DNA of 64,000 bases from Atriophallophorus winterbourni (taxonomy: Eukaryota; Platyhelminthes; Trematoda; Plagiorchiida; Microphallidae): positions 124,001-188,000 of the forward strand of contig JACCGJ010000663.1 of the NCBI GenBank assembly GCA_013407085.1, in the 5' to 3' direction. The notes beneath the pieces were generated by a model. The model was not told the origin of the DNA. It did no database searches and saw only the letters and a program-made list of their open reading frames with translations. The position numbers were made by a program, and so were the translations under genes. Below are positions 11,475 to 22,529 of this stretch, piece by piece; position 1 is the stretch's first letter, and each line of letters starts with the position of its first letter.

Positions 11475-11489
11475 TGGTGAGGCCCGAAC
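11475..11489 (+). other. Candidate primer binding site
   Basis: TGGTGAGGCCCGAAC starts 3 bases after the 5' LTR. The first six bases complement a tRNA end ...TCACCA, as in tRNA-Trp, the primer reported for CsRn1-type elements; the remainder does not match well from memory. Confidence 0.5.
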
Positions 11490-11572
11490 ATTTTTCTTCT
11501 CGAAATTTTCGTTCTTACCATATACTCCCATTTATTTTGATTTCGCTGTCATATATATTTTTCATTTACGAA

Positions 11573-12415
11573 ATGGATCTTAATTCAGCATTTTCTGATA
11601 CCCCATCTGAGGACATTTCTACAGACACTATGTCGCACTTTAGCCTTCCTTCTTTCGGTATGAACGACCCTCGCCTCTGGTTCGCATAAATCGAAGCATT
11701 ATTCGAGTCTTACCGCGTAAAAACTCAACGAGCCCAGTATAATCGTGTAGTCGGTATGTTGCCACCGTCAGTCGCAAAGGAGGTTGCTAATTTAATTTAC
11801 AACCGTCCTGCTGATAATCCGTACGATGCACTTAAACATGCCATCATCACACGCACTCCGTCTACTGACGAGCAAAACCCACGGAAACTGTTGTCCGGCT
11901 TAGAAATGGGTGATCACACTCCGTCACAACATCTGCGACACATGCTCCAACTACAAGGAGACAAGCCTGTTGATGACAAGATCATTCGTGAGTTATGGCA
12001 GCAGAGTCTTACAGCCGACGTCCACAAAATCTTAGCCATTATGGACAAGCACACTAGCCTCCAGCACTTGGCACGCATTGCAGACGAAGTTAACGATATG
12101 TCGCACAGCGTTACCTCGTCTCACGTCAGACACACGAGTGACGAAAATCCCAGTACACAGACTGCGAGCGATTTTGAATAGTTGAAGTTGATGTTCCATA
12201 ACTTGTCATTGCAAGTACAAAACCTCGCACGATCCCGTAGTAACTCACGAAATCATCATCCTTGTCATCCCAAGAAACGATCCATAAGCCGTTCTAACGG
12301 ATCGCGTCTTTGCTATTATCATCGTCGATTCGGTGCAAAAGCCCTGCATTGCACGCCACCTTGCACTTACGACTCAAATTTGTTCAAGCAGGGAAACTGC
12401 GAAGCCAGACAGTAG
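11573..12415 (+). pseudogene. gag of the CsRn1-like element
   Basis: Structural nucleocapsid precursor. One frame runs from ATG 11573 to 12415, broken by TAA at 11687-11689 (in WFA*IEALFESYRV) and TAG at 12179-12181; both could come from single C-to-T changes in CAA and CAG. The capsid-like part has MLPPSVAKEVANLIY, GDHTPSQHLRHMLQLQ and HTSLQHLARIADEVNDM. After a basic serine-rich stretch comes the finger C-YYH-RRFGAKALHC-TPPC at about 12310-12365 (C-X2-H-X9-C-X3-C). The pol frame overlaps its end. Confidence 0.85.
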
Positions 12416-13062
12416 ACACGACAGCTCTGTCTGGCACCCTTCAATGCCGTCTCTTCTACGTTACCGACAGGGCCACTAAAATGCAATTCCTCATCGACAT
12501 TGGTGCCGAAATTAGCGTCATCCCACCATTCAATATGCAACGCAAGAACCCGTCTTCGTTGACGTTACAGGCGGCAAAGGGCACCAAAATTTCAACTTTC
12601 GGTCAGAGATCACTTTCTGTCGAATTAGGTCTCAGACGTAACTTTCGATGGATTTTCACACTCGCCGATGTCAAAGTACCAATTCTGGGTGCAGATTTCC
12701 TTTCTCATTTTGATCTTCCGACCAATATAGCTACACATAAACATATTGATAATTTAGCAATGAATTATTCGTTTGGTAACTTTCGTGATTCCTTCATCCG
12801 AACAATTCGAGTACTTACCCCTGATATCCCATCAGCGTTCAGTGACTTACTGACAGAATTTTCCGAAGTTTTTAAGCCGGTTTCGCAATCTACTACTGTT
12901 AAACATGATGTCAAACACCACATTCTGACCCGTGGTCCTCGAGTGTTTAACAGACACCATCGTTTGGCTCCGAACAAGTTCGATGTCGCAAAGCGTGAGT
13001 TTAAACACATGCTTGAACTTGGGATCATACGGCCATCCAAAACGCCCCCTTCATATGGTTGA
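12310..13062 (+). pseudogene. pol part 1: aspartic protease and start of RT
   Basis: The frame overlaps gag. The protease active-site region reads FLIDIGAEISVIPP (about 12487-12528), with Ile where catalytic D-T/S-G has Thr or Ser, probably an ACT-to-ATT change; the second conserved motif is ILGADFL (about 12685-12705). The RT N-terminus follows ([40 protein letters not shown]). It ends at TGA 13060-13062 after a frameshift near 13045; the RT continues in the next frame. Confidence 0.85.
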
Positions 13063-14299
13063 GAAGAGTAAAGCTGACGCCTGGCGTCCATGTGGAGATT
13101 ACCGTGCTCTTAACAGACTTACTGTTCCCAATCGTTACCCTATCCCCCACATACGCGACTTCGCACCTTCTTTGCATGGAAAGACTGTGTTTTCCAAACT
13201 GGTTCTGGTGCGTGCTTACCACCAGATACCTGTCGCCTAAGAAGATATCTCGAAAACAGCCATCACTACAACTTTTGGTCTTTATGAATTTCTAAAAATG
13301 CCTTTTGGTTTACGCAACGCTGCTCAAACCTTCCAGAGATTCATGGACCAAGTTTTCCAAGGATTATCTTTTGTTCGTGTATACATTGATGACGTTCTTA
13401 TTGCTAGTTCGTCTCAAGTGGAACATGTAGTACATCTGCGTTCGGTATTTCAGCCTCTTTCACAGTTTGGCGTGGTGGTTATCCCAGAAAAATGCCTGTT
13501 TGGTGTTGCTGTTCTTGAAATCTTAGGACATCATGTCGATCAAAACGGCATTCGCCCCTTGCCCGATAAATTCTCGTCCATTAACGACTATCCATGTCCC
13601 AATTCTCTTCGACAGTTACGTCAATTTCTTGGTTTAGTCAAGTACTACCGACGATTCATTCCCGATTGTGCTAACATATCTCAACCAATTACTGATTTGT
13701 TACGTGAAAATGAGCGACAATTTAAAATGAATGCTGATGCTGTCGAATTGTTTCAAAGATTGAAGACCGCATGGAATGAAGCATCTTAATTATCCTACAT
13801 GTCTAGGAATCCTCATTCTTCAATTTCGCTTGCCACTGATGCATCCCAAACAGCAGTTGGTGCTGTCCTCCAGCAAAGTATTGACGGTGTTGTCAAACCG
13901 TTTGCATTCTTTTCCCGTCATCTCCAACCAGCTCAGACACGTTACAGCACATTTGGTCGTGAGTTGTTAGGTATATATTTTGTTGTTCGCCATTTTCGCC
14001 ATTTACTTAAAGGCCGCAATTTCACTGTTTGGACTGATCAAAAGCCCCTGGCGTTTTCCCTGTCTGCTATAGCTGATAGATATTCACCCCGTGAGATACG
14101 TCAACTTGACTATATTTCGCAATTTACGAAATATATACGTATTCTGTCTGCTTCGTCGAACACAGTTGCAGATGCATTTTCTCGCATGCAACTCACTGCA
14201 ATCAGTCGATCGAATTTCGATCTCAAGCAATTAGCAGAGGCTCAGCAACATGACAGTGACTTACAACAATATCAATCTACCTCATCCCTTAGAGTTTAA
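13030..14299 (+). pseudogene. pol part 2: reverse transcriptase and RNase H
   Basis: RNA-dependent DNA polymerase and RNase H. The frame carries [41 protein letters not shown], catalytic YIDDVLIAS (about 13380-13406), LGHHVDQNGIRPLPDK and FLGLVKYYRRFIPD. RNase H follows: ATDASQTAVGAVLQQ, FFSRHLQPAQTRYSTFGREL, WTDQKPL and NTVADAFSR. Stops interrupt at 13238-13240 and 13787-13789. Catalytic residues are otherwise preserved. Confidence 0.88.
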
Positions 14300-14323
14300 A
14301 CTATCCATATCCACAATTCGAGT

Positions 14324-15034
14324 TTGACTTTATTATGTGATTTTTCCACCGACCATCCCCGTCCTTTAGTACAAATGTTACTGAGGAAGTCCATTTTTGA
14401 CCACTTTCATTCCCTTTCCCACCAAGTTATTCGTGCTACTCGTAAGTTAATCCCCGATCGCTTTGTTTGGCCTAGAATGCACGCGGATATTCAAAATTGG
14501 ACCAAAGCCTTATCCAGTATCAAAGCAGCAAAGTGCAGCGTCATACTCTCAGTGCCCAAGGATCTTTTCCTCCACCGATTCAACGATTTCAGCTTGTTCA
14601 TCTCGACATTGTCGGTCCTCTGACTGTCTCTAATGGTTTCACATACATTTTCACTTGTGTCGACCGTTTCAGCCGCTGGCCTATAGCCATCACTATTACC
14701 GATATTACAGCAGAAACCGTAGCGAAAACGTTTCTGCAAAACTGGATCAGCAATTATGGTGTCCCTTCAACTATTACTACGGATCGTGGATCCCAGTTTC
14801 AATCCAACCTTTTCCGTGAGTTAGCTATTGTTCTAGGTGCTAATCACATAAAAACAACAGCTTACCATCCTTGCGCTAACGGACTTGTTGAACGGTTCCA
14901 TCGACAGATAAAAGCCACACTTATGTCACATGGTAGTACGGAAAATTAGGCAGAGAACCAACCATTGACCCTTCTTAGTATACGTGCTACTTTCATGATC
15001 ATCCATGACGTGACTTGGTGTATCCAAGAATATA

Positions 15035-15091
<57 letters not shown>

Positions 15092-15580
15092 GAGATCTTG
15101 GTTGTTCCGCTGCAGAATTAGTTTACGGCACTCCACGCCGCCTCCCTGGTGATTTGATTGCATCCCATGACGTGGCAGCAGATATCACTGTTCCCAATAA
15201 TGTTATTCACTCACGATCCTTCATGCGTCAATTGCGTGCCACCCACACTCCCCATAAAATCGTAACGTTTATTTGTCAAGTGAATTACAGTCATGTGCTT
15301 CTGTCTTTATTCGAATTGATCACACGCGCAAACCCCTGCAGCCCCCATACACTGGACCCTTCAAAATCATTAGCCGCTGTGCCGAATATTTCGTCATCGA
15401 GAAAAATAGTGCTCAAGATACGGTTACTATTGACCGCTTAAAAGCAGCTTTTATCGAACCAGTGTGCGACGAAACACCACCCTCAAACGTTCAAACCCGA
15501 AGTGGTACCATCGATGTTGACAGTTTTCCTGTAACCCCGCCCACTCCTATTTTCCCCAGTGTGCCTCAGTCAACTTAATC
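14324..15580 (+). pseudogene. pol part 3: integrase
   Basis: Inserts element cDNA into the genome. The H2C2 region (HFHSLSHQVIRATRKLI) is in one frame and the catalytic core (14497-14949) in another. DDE residues are visible: D in HLDIVGPL, D in TTDRGSQF and E in [11 protein letters not shown]. The C-terminal part resumes after a (TTA)n array (LGCSAAELVYGTPRRLPGDL) and ends in another frame with the GPY/F module PPYTGPFKII and DRLKAAF before the stop near 15578. At least two frameshifts separate the parts. Confidence 0.88.
15036..15090 (+). repeat. (ATT)n microsatellite inside integrase
   Basis: About 18 uninterrupted TTA/ATT units lie between the integrase core and the SAAELVYG segment. In the surrounding frame they read as a run of about 17 leucines without a stop. 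Confidence 0.95.
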
Positions 15581-15730
15581 GACCCAGCCGTGTGAACTAT
15601 CTCTTCCATTTCTGACTCACCCTCTCCAATTAAAAAAACTCGATCAGGTCGGAGAGTCAGGTGGCCTGCAAATCTTGCAGACTACGCGGATTAACTTTTC
15701 GTTTTGAGCGTTTCACTCTCTTCTAACGCT

Positions 15731-15745
15731 CTAGGGAGGGAGTAT
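15731..15745 (+). other. Polypurine tract of the CsRn1-like element
   Basis: CTAGGGAGGGAGTAT lies directly before the 3' LTR, as expected for plus-strand priming. Confidence 0.7.
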
Positions 15746-16011
15746 TATGGTGTTTTCATCATTGTATATTTTATTACATTAATTCTACATATTTTGTCAT
15801 TTGTTTTGTTATAATGATACATGTAAATATGTACACAATTATAATATATTATTCACGCTGCTAACGTGTTCTGCTTTGGGACAAGTCGATCGTCTGATTA
15901 TTTTGATCTGTATACCGTGTTACGTTGAGAATTGTGTTCCGATTTGTTGGGTACAATAATCAGAAGGCGTACGCTGTTAGTGGTGAAATCTCCGCTGGAT
16001 CAACCGCTACA
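15746..16011 (+). repeat. 3' LTR of the CsRn1-like element
   Basis: Matches the 5' LTR and ends CGCTACA, followed by the CTAC target duplication at 16012-16015. Confidence 0.92.
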
Positions 16012-16015
16012 CTAC

Positions 16016-16745
16016 CTTCGTGGAATGTTATGGTAGTATTCAGTCTACCACAATTTGAGGACACCGACGTGATACACGAATCCTTCGTGTATGTTTCCTG
16101 TACGATATTTAGTCGTAGAAAATTTTTCTTTATCCTGTTTACCACGGGCGATACTAAACGCTTAATACTGGCCTCGACGGTCATTACAATATCCAGTTCC
16201 ATTCCACAGAAAAGTGACTATTGGTTATATTTTTTCAGAAACTGAATTCGGTGCTAAAATATCGTTGATGAATCAGCCATGTTTTTGCAATTAACGTAGA
16301 AACACCCTGCTGATGTGTTGATACAGATTCGCGATGCATTAAGTTGCAAGATTCGAGATTCAAAAAATTATGGTCACAAAAAGCACATGCATTCACAATT
16401 ACCATATCATAGTATATATTTGTTCATTAAAAAGAATAAACATAATTATGTAATGTCATATATAGTCCTTCTGCAACAAACACGTGTCTCAATTTCGAAT
16501 GAAGGTTTGAACGCTGGGAGCGATGATGATAGATTCGAGGAGGGCATTCCAAAGGAAACAGACACGTACAGAATGAAATAATATCGGCTACAGCTGATAC
16601 GGGAGTGGGGAATTTGTGGTGTTGCTGAGTGGCTGCGTTTTTGTTATGACTCACGGTAATAAAATAAATGTTATAAAGGATGATAAGGGGTATTAATTAT
16701 TTCGTATGTTAATAGCACATCACTCTAGGGCTTCTTTGAAGAGGA
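16016..16745. other. No recognisable gene
   Basis: AT-rich DNA with only short open frames on both strands and no motif or splice pattern that could be supported. Confidence 0.5.
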
Positions 16746-16749
16746 GTAG

Positions 16750-18745
16750 GAACTCTCGGGCCTTGCTTTCCCCGCAGGTGACCGCTACCGCAGCGTCAAA
16801 CAATCCATGATTTCCGCCACGGTCACGTCTGATCTAGACTGCAGCAGCCGTTCGATAACTTGAAAGATGCTGGCAAAAAGCCATCAAGCATACTAACGAA
16901 GATGCGCCACCTTTTAAGGATGACGCACATGGACGAGTTGTATTGAAGGATCTATGGCTACAGCGATTCTCTGATTAAGTACCAGACATGTCGGTTGCGG
17001 CGAAAAGTACCATAGTACCTGATCTAGCAGAAATAGCTAACAACATCACATAATGCACCCATTAATAGCCAGCAGATACACATATATCCACAATGGCCAC
17101 AGGACAATCACGCGCTTTTGGAGACAGAATTACTGGCTAAAGTAGCAGCTTTAGGAAATGAGGTTCAAAATCACACACTCAAACGTAAGCCTCGATCACG
17201 CACCCCATTCCGCTAGCGGTCAAATAGCCGTACTCGTTTGCAATACGGCAATGATGCACGACGTTGCATTAGGCGTTGCTACTATAGTACGTCGCTAGCG
17301 AAAAACTGTAGCCAATATATAATGACTAATACCGTCGTCAGTCCAAAGCAGTTTGGTCGTTTTAACGTCGTCCAGTATAGGTAGACACCTGTGCAGAAAT
17401 GAGTGTATTGCCGGTAGACCTCTGTGCAACGACTAGCCCGGTAAGCCAACACTTAAAGTCCCAAACAGATCGGTTATAATACCCACTGGCAACGCTCCTT
17501 GACCCTTAATTCAGAATTTCGTCGTGAATTCCGATGGATATAAACCATAGCAGGGGTTTCACTTACAATACTGGGCGTCAATTTTTGCACACATTTGACC
17601 TCCTTGTCGAATCTCTGCGCTCGCAGTCCGTAGATGGGACTACTAGTCTAAACGTTCATGGTTCCCCGAAAAAAGATGCAAGTACTTCCCCCGTTTTGAG
17701 TTTTGGTGACGTAGAACCCGTGCTATGCAATGTTGTTCGCGAAATATCCTAACTTGCTTCAATCAGAATCAACTGCACCACCGGCGGTCTCAATACCAGT
17801 AGAAAACCAAATTACCCCTAGTGCTACCCGGTTAACGGACGACCGCGGCGATTACCGCAGAGAAGTTGCAGATTAAGCGCGATAGGTTTCAGCTCATGCT
17901 AGAATTAGGCACTATACTGCCATCTAGTAGCCCTTGGTCCTATCCCCTACATATGGCCCATAAAAAACCCTGAACGATTGGCGCCCGTGTGGAGATAACC
18001 GTTGACTAAACAATACGACGATACCCGAAAGGAACCGCATTCTCATAATCAAGACTTGACAGCCAGTATCCATGGTTGAACCATTTTAAGTAATGTGGAA
18101 CTTGTTCGGGCGTACAACCGAATTTCAGTTGCTGAAGCAGACATCCCGAATACGGCCGTTACCACGCCGTTTAAAATCTACGAGTTTGTAAGCATGCCCG
18201 TCGGTCAACGTAATGCTGCTCAAACATTCCAACGATTTATTGATCAGGTTTGCACGATGCACGGTTTCGCTTACGTATAACTTGATGATGTACTAGTCTC
18301 TAGCACCTCTAAGAATGACCACATTCGTCTCCTGGCTGGGTTTTTCAATCGTTCGTCCAGCTATGGGTTTACGATCAAGGCGAACAAGTGTAATTTTGGT
18401 CAGAACGCAATGGATTTCCTGGGTCAGAGACACTCGGCTCCAGGTATCAGACTGCTAGAAGAAAACACGAATAATCCTAAATTTCCCAGAGCCCACCAGC
18501 TTTAAGACAATGTGGCGATTTCTTGGACTAGTAAACTTACACCGTCGTGTCAACCCGCAATGCGCATACGTCTCTCAGCTATTAGGCTATTTGCTCCATT
18601 GTATCGCAAAGATGTAAATTTGAAAGGACGAAGCCAAATCAACATTCACATCGCTTATGAAGCCTATTGCAGAGATCACATCACTTAAGCAACTAGAGGC
18701 CCGATACGCTACTGTCAATATTGACGGACGCATCCGCCAGAGGCT
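16750..18745 (+). mobile_element. Old Ty3/Gypsy copy, heavily degenerate
   Basis: Gag remnant at about 16790-17050 (MRHLL, MDELYLKDLWLQRFSD, PDLAEIANNI). A finger remnant (CIRRCYYSTSLAKNC) lies near 17270-17310. RT starts near 17900 (GTILPSSSPWSYPLHM), continues at 18095-18280 (MPVGQRNAAQTFQRFIDQV) and reaches the catalytic LDDVLVSST at about 18280-18306 after a stop; GFTIKANKCNFG and FLGQRHSAPGIRLL follow. Protein features differ from the element at 11198, so it is a different Gypsy lineage or a much older copy. LTRs were not identified. Confidence 0.75.
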
Positions 18746-18789
18746 GTGGAATCAGTGTTACAACAGTATGTTGACGGGTCAACTAAAAT

Positions 18790-19200
18790 GGTTACTGGAT
18801 TGCATAATCTACCCTTTCAACAGCGACTGAATATACTTGGATTGCGAAACATAGAGAGCAGGCACATCAGAGTAACCTAATTCTGATATATTAAATAATT
18901 CATACGAGGTCCCGCCAACTCTATCATCTATTTAAAATTCGTTCCATTCTTCCAATCCACATTCGCAATATGAAACTTCAAATACCACTTTCCGGATTAA
19001 AATATAGACAAAGCTTTAACGCATTCGTGCATAATTTCTGTGGAACAATTTACTGCCAGAACTGGCTTGCTCATCAAATGAAGTGATATCCAAACAAATT
19101 TCACGTTATCCGAAACATATTTCCGGTCGAAATTCACCCTCTGCATGATATAGTTGGAATGACTTTTGCTCCTTCTTTGAAACACATGAACACAAAAATA
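18790..19200 (+). mobile_element. CR1-like LINE C-terminal remnant
   Basis: In shifting frames the plus strand shows remnants of the tail seen in the better CR1 copies: an FLWNNLLPEL block and a following Ser/Asn-rich helix region. The array of TGAATAAA-type short repeats just downstream (19227-19283) fits a CR1 3' tail. Strongly eroded; moderate confidence. Confidence 0.45.
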
Positions 19201-19226
19201 AAATACGATTTGTTACAACTTTTATA

Positions 19227-19283
19227 GATGAATAAATAAATGAATAAATGAATGAATTATTTATTTAATAATTCATTTATTCT
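19227..19283. repeat. Palindromic TGAATAAA/TTTATTCA short repeats
   Basis: Repeats of the ATGAATAA type run into their reverse complement (ATTATTTATTTAATAATTCATTTATT), giving a fold-back. Possibly two oppositely oriented LINE tails. Confidence 0.7.
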
Positions 19284-19540
19284 TGGATACCCAAGGCATG
19301 CTAAGCATACTCAATATTCACCAATTTGTTTGTACAAGGAAATCAAATTATGTACAATTGTGGTTAATTTTATACTGATTTTTACTGTCTTATGTTTTGT
19401 ATATTCTTAATATGTTAACGTAGACATTATAGTTGCATTTAGATTATCCAAATCTAAATATTGATTTGTCGATATCATTTTATGTTTATCATTCACATTT
19501 CATTGATTTTTTGTTCGTTATCTCAGTTAACATTACTCAT

Positions 19541-21687
19541 CTGTTAAATACTACTTGTAAGTAGTCATTACACCACAATAACAATATACTCCTCCTCGCC
19601 GTCTTCGATCTTCTCTGGTGGCCTCAGATTGAGGGTTGTATTTGAATATAGCAGGAACTTTTTACGATTAATTTTACACTAGCAACTACAAATTTATTAA
19701 GCCCAAACATGCATTCAATTTGATTCGACCAATAAGAAACGCGCTGTGAACCATAATACTATTAACGAGGACAAGAATAAAGATAATTTTATTAAACATT
19801 CCACCTAACTTGCCTTCAACACGACCGATCCATCTTTCTGGTTTGCCCATATCGAAGGTCTATTCGAGTCATACACGTCACAACCGCGTTGTTGAAGTGC
19901 TTCCAACTTCCATTGCTACTGAAGTTACTGATTTAATTTACGATTAGACTGTCACAGATCCTTACAATGAGCTCAAATCTTCAATTTTCTCTCAATGTTT
20001 TCCACCAATGAGGAAAACGTGCGAAAACTCTTATCCAGCGCTGAGATAGGTGATCGCACACCTTCACAACATTTACTCTATTTGATACAGTCACAGAGGA
20101 CACGGAAGGTTGACGAACGTGTGCTACGATAGATCTGGTTCAAGAGTTTATCGAATTATTTGCTCAAATTTCTTGTTATCATGGAAACCGAAAGTAACCT
20201 AGACAATCTTGCTCAAGTTGAAGATGAAGTCTATGACATTTCTCGTAGCACACAATTCTGCACGGTCAGCCATCAACTTTCCAGTCTTTGTACGTCCAGA
20301 GCAGATTTGAACAAGGATATATCTGATTTTAAATCCCAGACCAGCAATTTGATTCTACAAATCTAGCACTTAAACAGAAGTTGAGGTTGTTCTCGTAGTG
20401 GAATAAACCACAATTCGAACACTAGATAACACAGCCGAACAGGAACACCTGGGGTATTCTACTATCATCGCCTTTTCGCTGCGAATGCCATTCGTTGCAC
20501 GTCACATTATTCCCCAATTACTCAGACGGTAGGTATTTGACCAACTCTATAATTTATTCCACTCAGGTATTCGAGAAAACCGCAAATTGATCAGTGACCG
20601 TTTTGTTTGGCCAATCATTAATACAGGTATTCAACTGTGGACCAAATATTGCATTTAGTGTCAACACAGTATAGTGCCGCGCCATAAATTAAGCGCCCCT
20701 GGAAGTATCCCTCAAGCGCATGAACTTCCCAACATGTGCACATCACTTAGTCGGCCTTGTTGCTGTATTTAACGGTTTCATATATATTCTCACATAAAGC
20801 TTTGACTGACAATAACACCAGACGCATATTCTACGTCACAAATAGTTAGACGAAGATGGGTTTTATGATTGACACAAGAGCCGAACCGAGCGTCATCCCA
20901 CATACAGAATCAAAGCACAGAAACCACACTTCATTAACCCTACAAGCGTCCAACAGTACTCTAATACCAACATACGACCAACAACCAAGCTCAAACGACA
21001 TCGGTCTGTGACGTAACTTTTGATGGATTTTCACTGTTGCCGGCTTCAAAATACCTATCACGGGAGCCGATTTCCTCCCAAACTTTAAATTTACAGTCAA
21101 CATGAGTACACTAAAACTCATTAGCAATAGCACAAAAATTACCGGCATCGGCTATTTGTGTAATTGATCCATAAAAACTATTAAAGTCTTGATTTATGAT
21201 ACTGCACCGAATTACGCTTCTCTTATGGGCGAATTTTCGAATATTTTCAAACCATGTGCACACAAAACTCATCTGAAGCATGACATGAAACACAATATGA
21301 AACCCATGAACCCATTTTTCAGTAGACCACGCAGACTGGCACCTACCAAACTGGAATCTCCCTCATTTATGTTTCAGCCCCCAGAAAAGTCACAATCCCC
21401 CTTCATTACAACAAACCAACTCAGACCGTAGCGTCAAATGGCCTAAAAAGCTGACGGACAATTGTACCAGCTGACAAATTATATCGTCATGCTTGAAGCA
21501 TTCCTGTCTCTATTCATACACACGTTCTAACCGAACTTTCCACTGACCTCTGTTCATCTGTTGAATACCACTTGTAAGTAGTCAACACACACAATATTAT
21601 CAATATATTCCACGGTCTTCGTTTTTGTATTTTCGCATCGGATTCAATGTTGTATATGGATATGACAGGAACACACGCAGCCTAAAG
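19541..21687 (+). mobile_element. Rearranged CsRn1-like Gypsy copy
   Basis: Flanked by related direct repeats (19541-19660 and 21560-21687; shared CTGTTRAATAC and ACTTGTAAGTAGTCA start and a GGAAC end), taken as LTRs. Gag remnant: ATEVTDLIYD near 19915 and NLDNLAQVEDEVYDISRS at about 20190-20250, matching the gag at 11573. The CHCC remnant (YYHRLFAANAIRC) is near 20460-20500. Integrase H2C2 pieces (LYNLFHSGIRENRKLISDRFVWP, in two parts by residue) at about 20550-20620 come before protease (20850-21090, IDTRAEPSVIP and ITGADFLPNF) and the RT start (21200-21360, FSNIFKP...RRLAPTKLE). Many stops. Confidence 0.75.
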
Positions 21688-22023
21688 ATTCATTCCTCCC
21701 TATCCACTATATGTCTCAAGGTCAAATATACGACAGAATATTTACGATCGGTGAATTATTAAATGTAAAGTGCAATTAAAACTCCCTTACTCAAAATCAA
21801 TGTCATTTTCATGCTACGAATTATAAAAAATAAATGTTTGGAAGAACACAGAAGTTCAACGAATGGTGGAAGTATGGTAAATCGCGGATTGTTAGATAGT
21901 CAATATTTTTAGTGAGGATGGTTCCAAATATAATTATTTTGAATATGAAAGTTGGAAAATTTACTTTATTATCAGTAACCTGTAATGCCATGAGTATATA
22001 TTTCTTCGCACATCATATTTACT
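21688..22023. other. AT-rich spacer
   Basis: Nothing recognised between the Gypsy copy and the small two-exon candidate. Confidence 0.5.
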
Positions 22024-22395
22024 ATGAAAAGTTTCGATACTTTTTCTATGGCGAAGAATGATGTTAAATGTGCTTTAAATTCAATTATGGAGGTAAGAAT
22101 TCTCATGTTTCTGGGAAACAGTTTTCGGATTTTTGTGAACCTATTCATGTTAAAGTTTGTCCTAAGCTACCTGTTAGTTTCTCTATGTAATCATGATTTC
22201 TTAATCTATTCATAGAATATTATTGGAATTGAAAAATCGAATTTATATCTGTCATCAGAAAACAATGTTTTAAAGAATAGTCTTAGAATGTGTCTAACCA
22301 TTTTACTTTTTCCAAGACACGCCATCTGTTTGATTGATACTATTATTTATTATATAACAGCAATTAAAAGTAATTTAAAGCCTTTATATAGCTAA
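22024..22395 (+). CDS. Candidate small two-exon gene, unknown
   Basis: Exon 1 (22024-22092) is 23 codons starting MKSFDTFSMAK and ending on a strong GTAAGA donor. A 123-bp intron ends CATTCATAG, and exon 2 (22216-22395) continues in phase 0 for 59 codons to TAA. The joined product would be 82 residues, with a heptad-like stretch (IEKSNLYLSSENNVLKNSL) that could form a short coiled coil, then a hydrophobic stretch (CLTILLFPRHAICLIDTI). No family is recognised. An open frame of this length in AT-rich DNA can occur by chance; the paired splice sites are the main support. Confidence 0.35.
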
Positions 22396-22529
22396 AAATT
22401 GCATGCGTTTGAGTATGTATCATAAATAAACTCTACTATTCTTTTAAAATCACGTGATGTATATGATCGGTTAATGAGGGAAATAAGAACATCTGTACCC
22501 ATCACATGTCCAATCGGCCATTTGAATCG

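Larger units (their letters stand above)
11198..16011 (+). mobile_element. CsRn1-like Ty3/Gypsy LTR retrotransposon, nearly full length
   Basis: 5' LTR 11198-11471 and 3' LTR 15746-16011 are similar along their length (start TATGGTGTTTTC, end CGCTACA) and are flanked by CTAC on both sides (11194-11197 and 16012-16015), a 4-bp target duplication. A primer-binding-site candidate TGGTGAGGCCCGAAC lies at 11475-11489 and a polypurine tract CTAGGGAGGGAGTAT at 15731-15745. Domain order is gag, protease, RT, RNase H, integrase. The gag CHCC finger is typical of the CsRn1/PwRn1 group known from flukes. Several stops and frame changes make this copy inactive. Confidence 0.92.

Noticed and set aside
14965..15100. 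Poly-leucine frame as a signal peptide or membrane protein
   Set aside because: It is a (TTA)n microsatellite inside Gypsy integrase.
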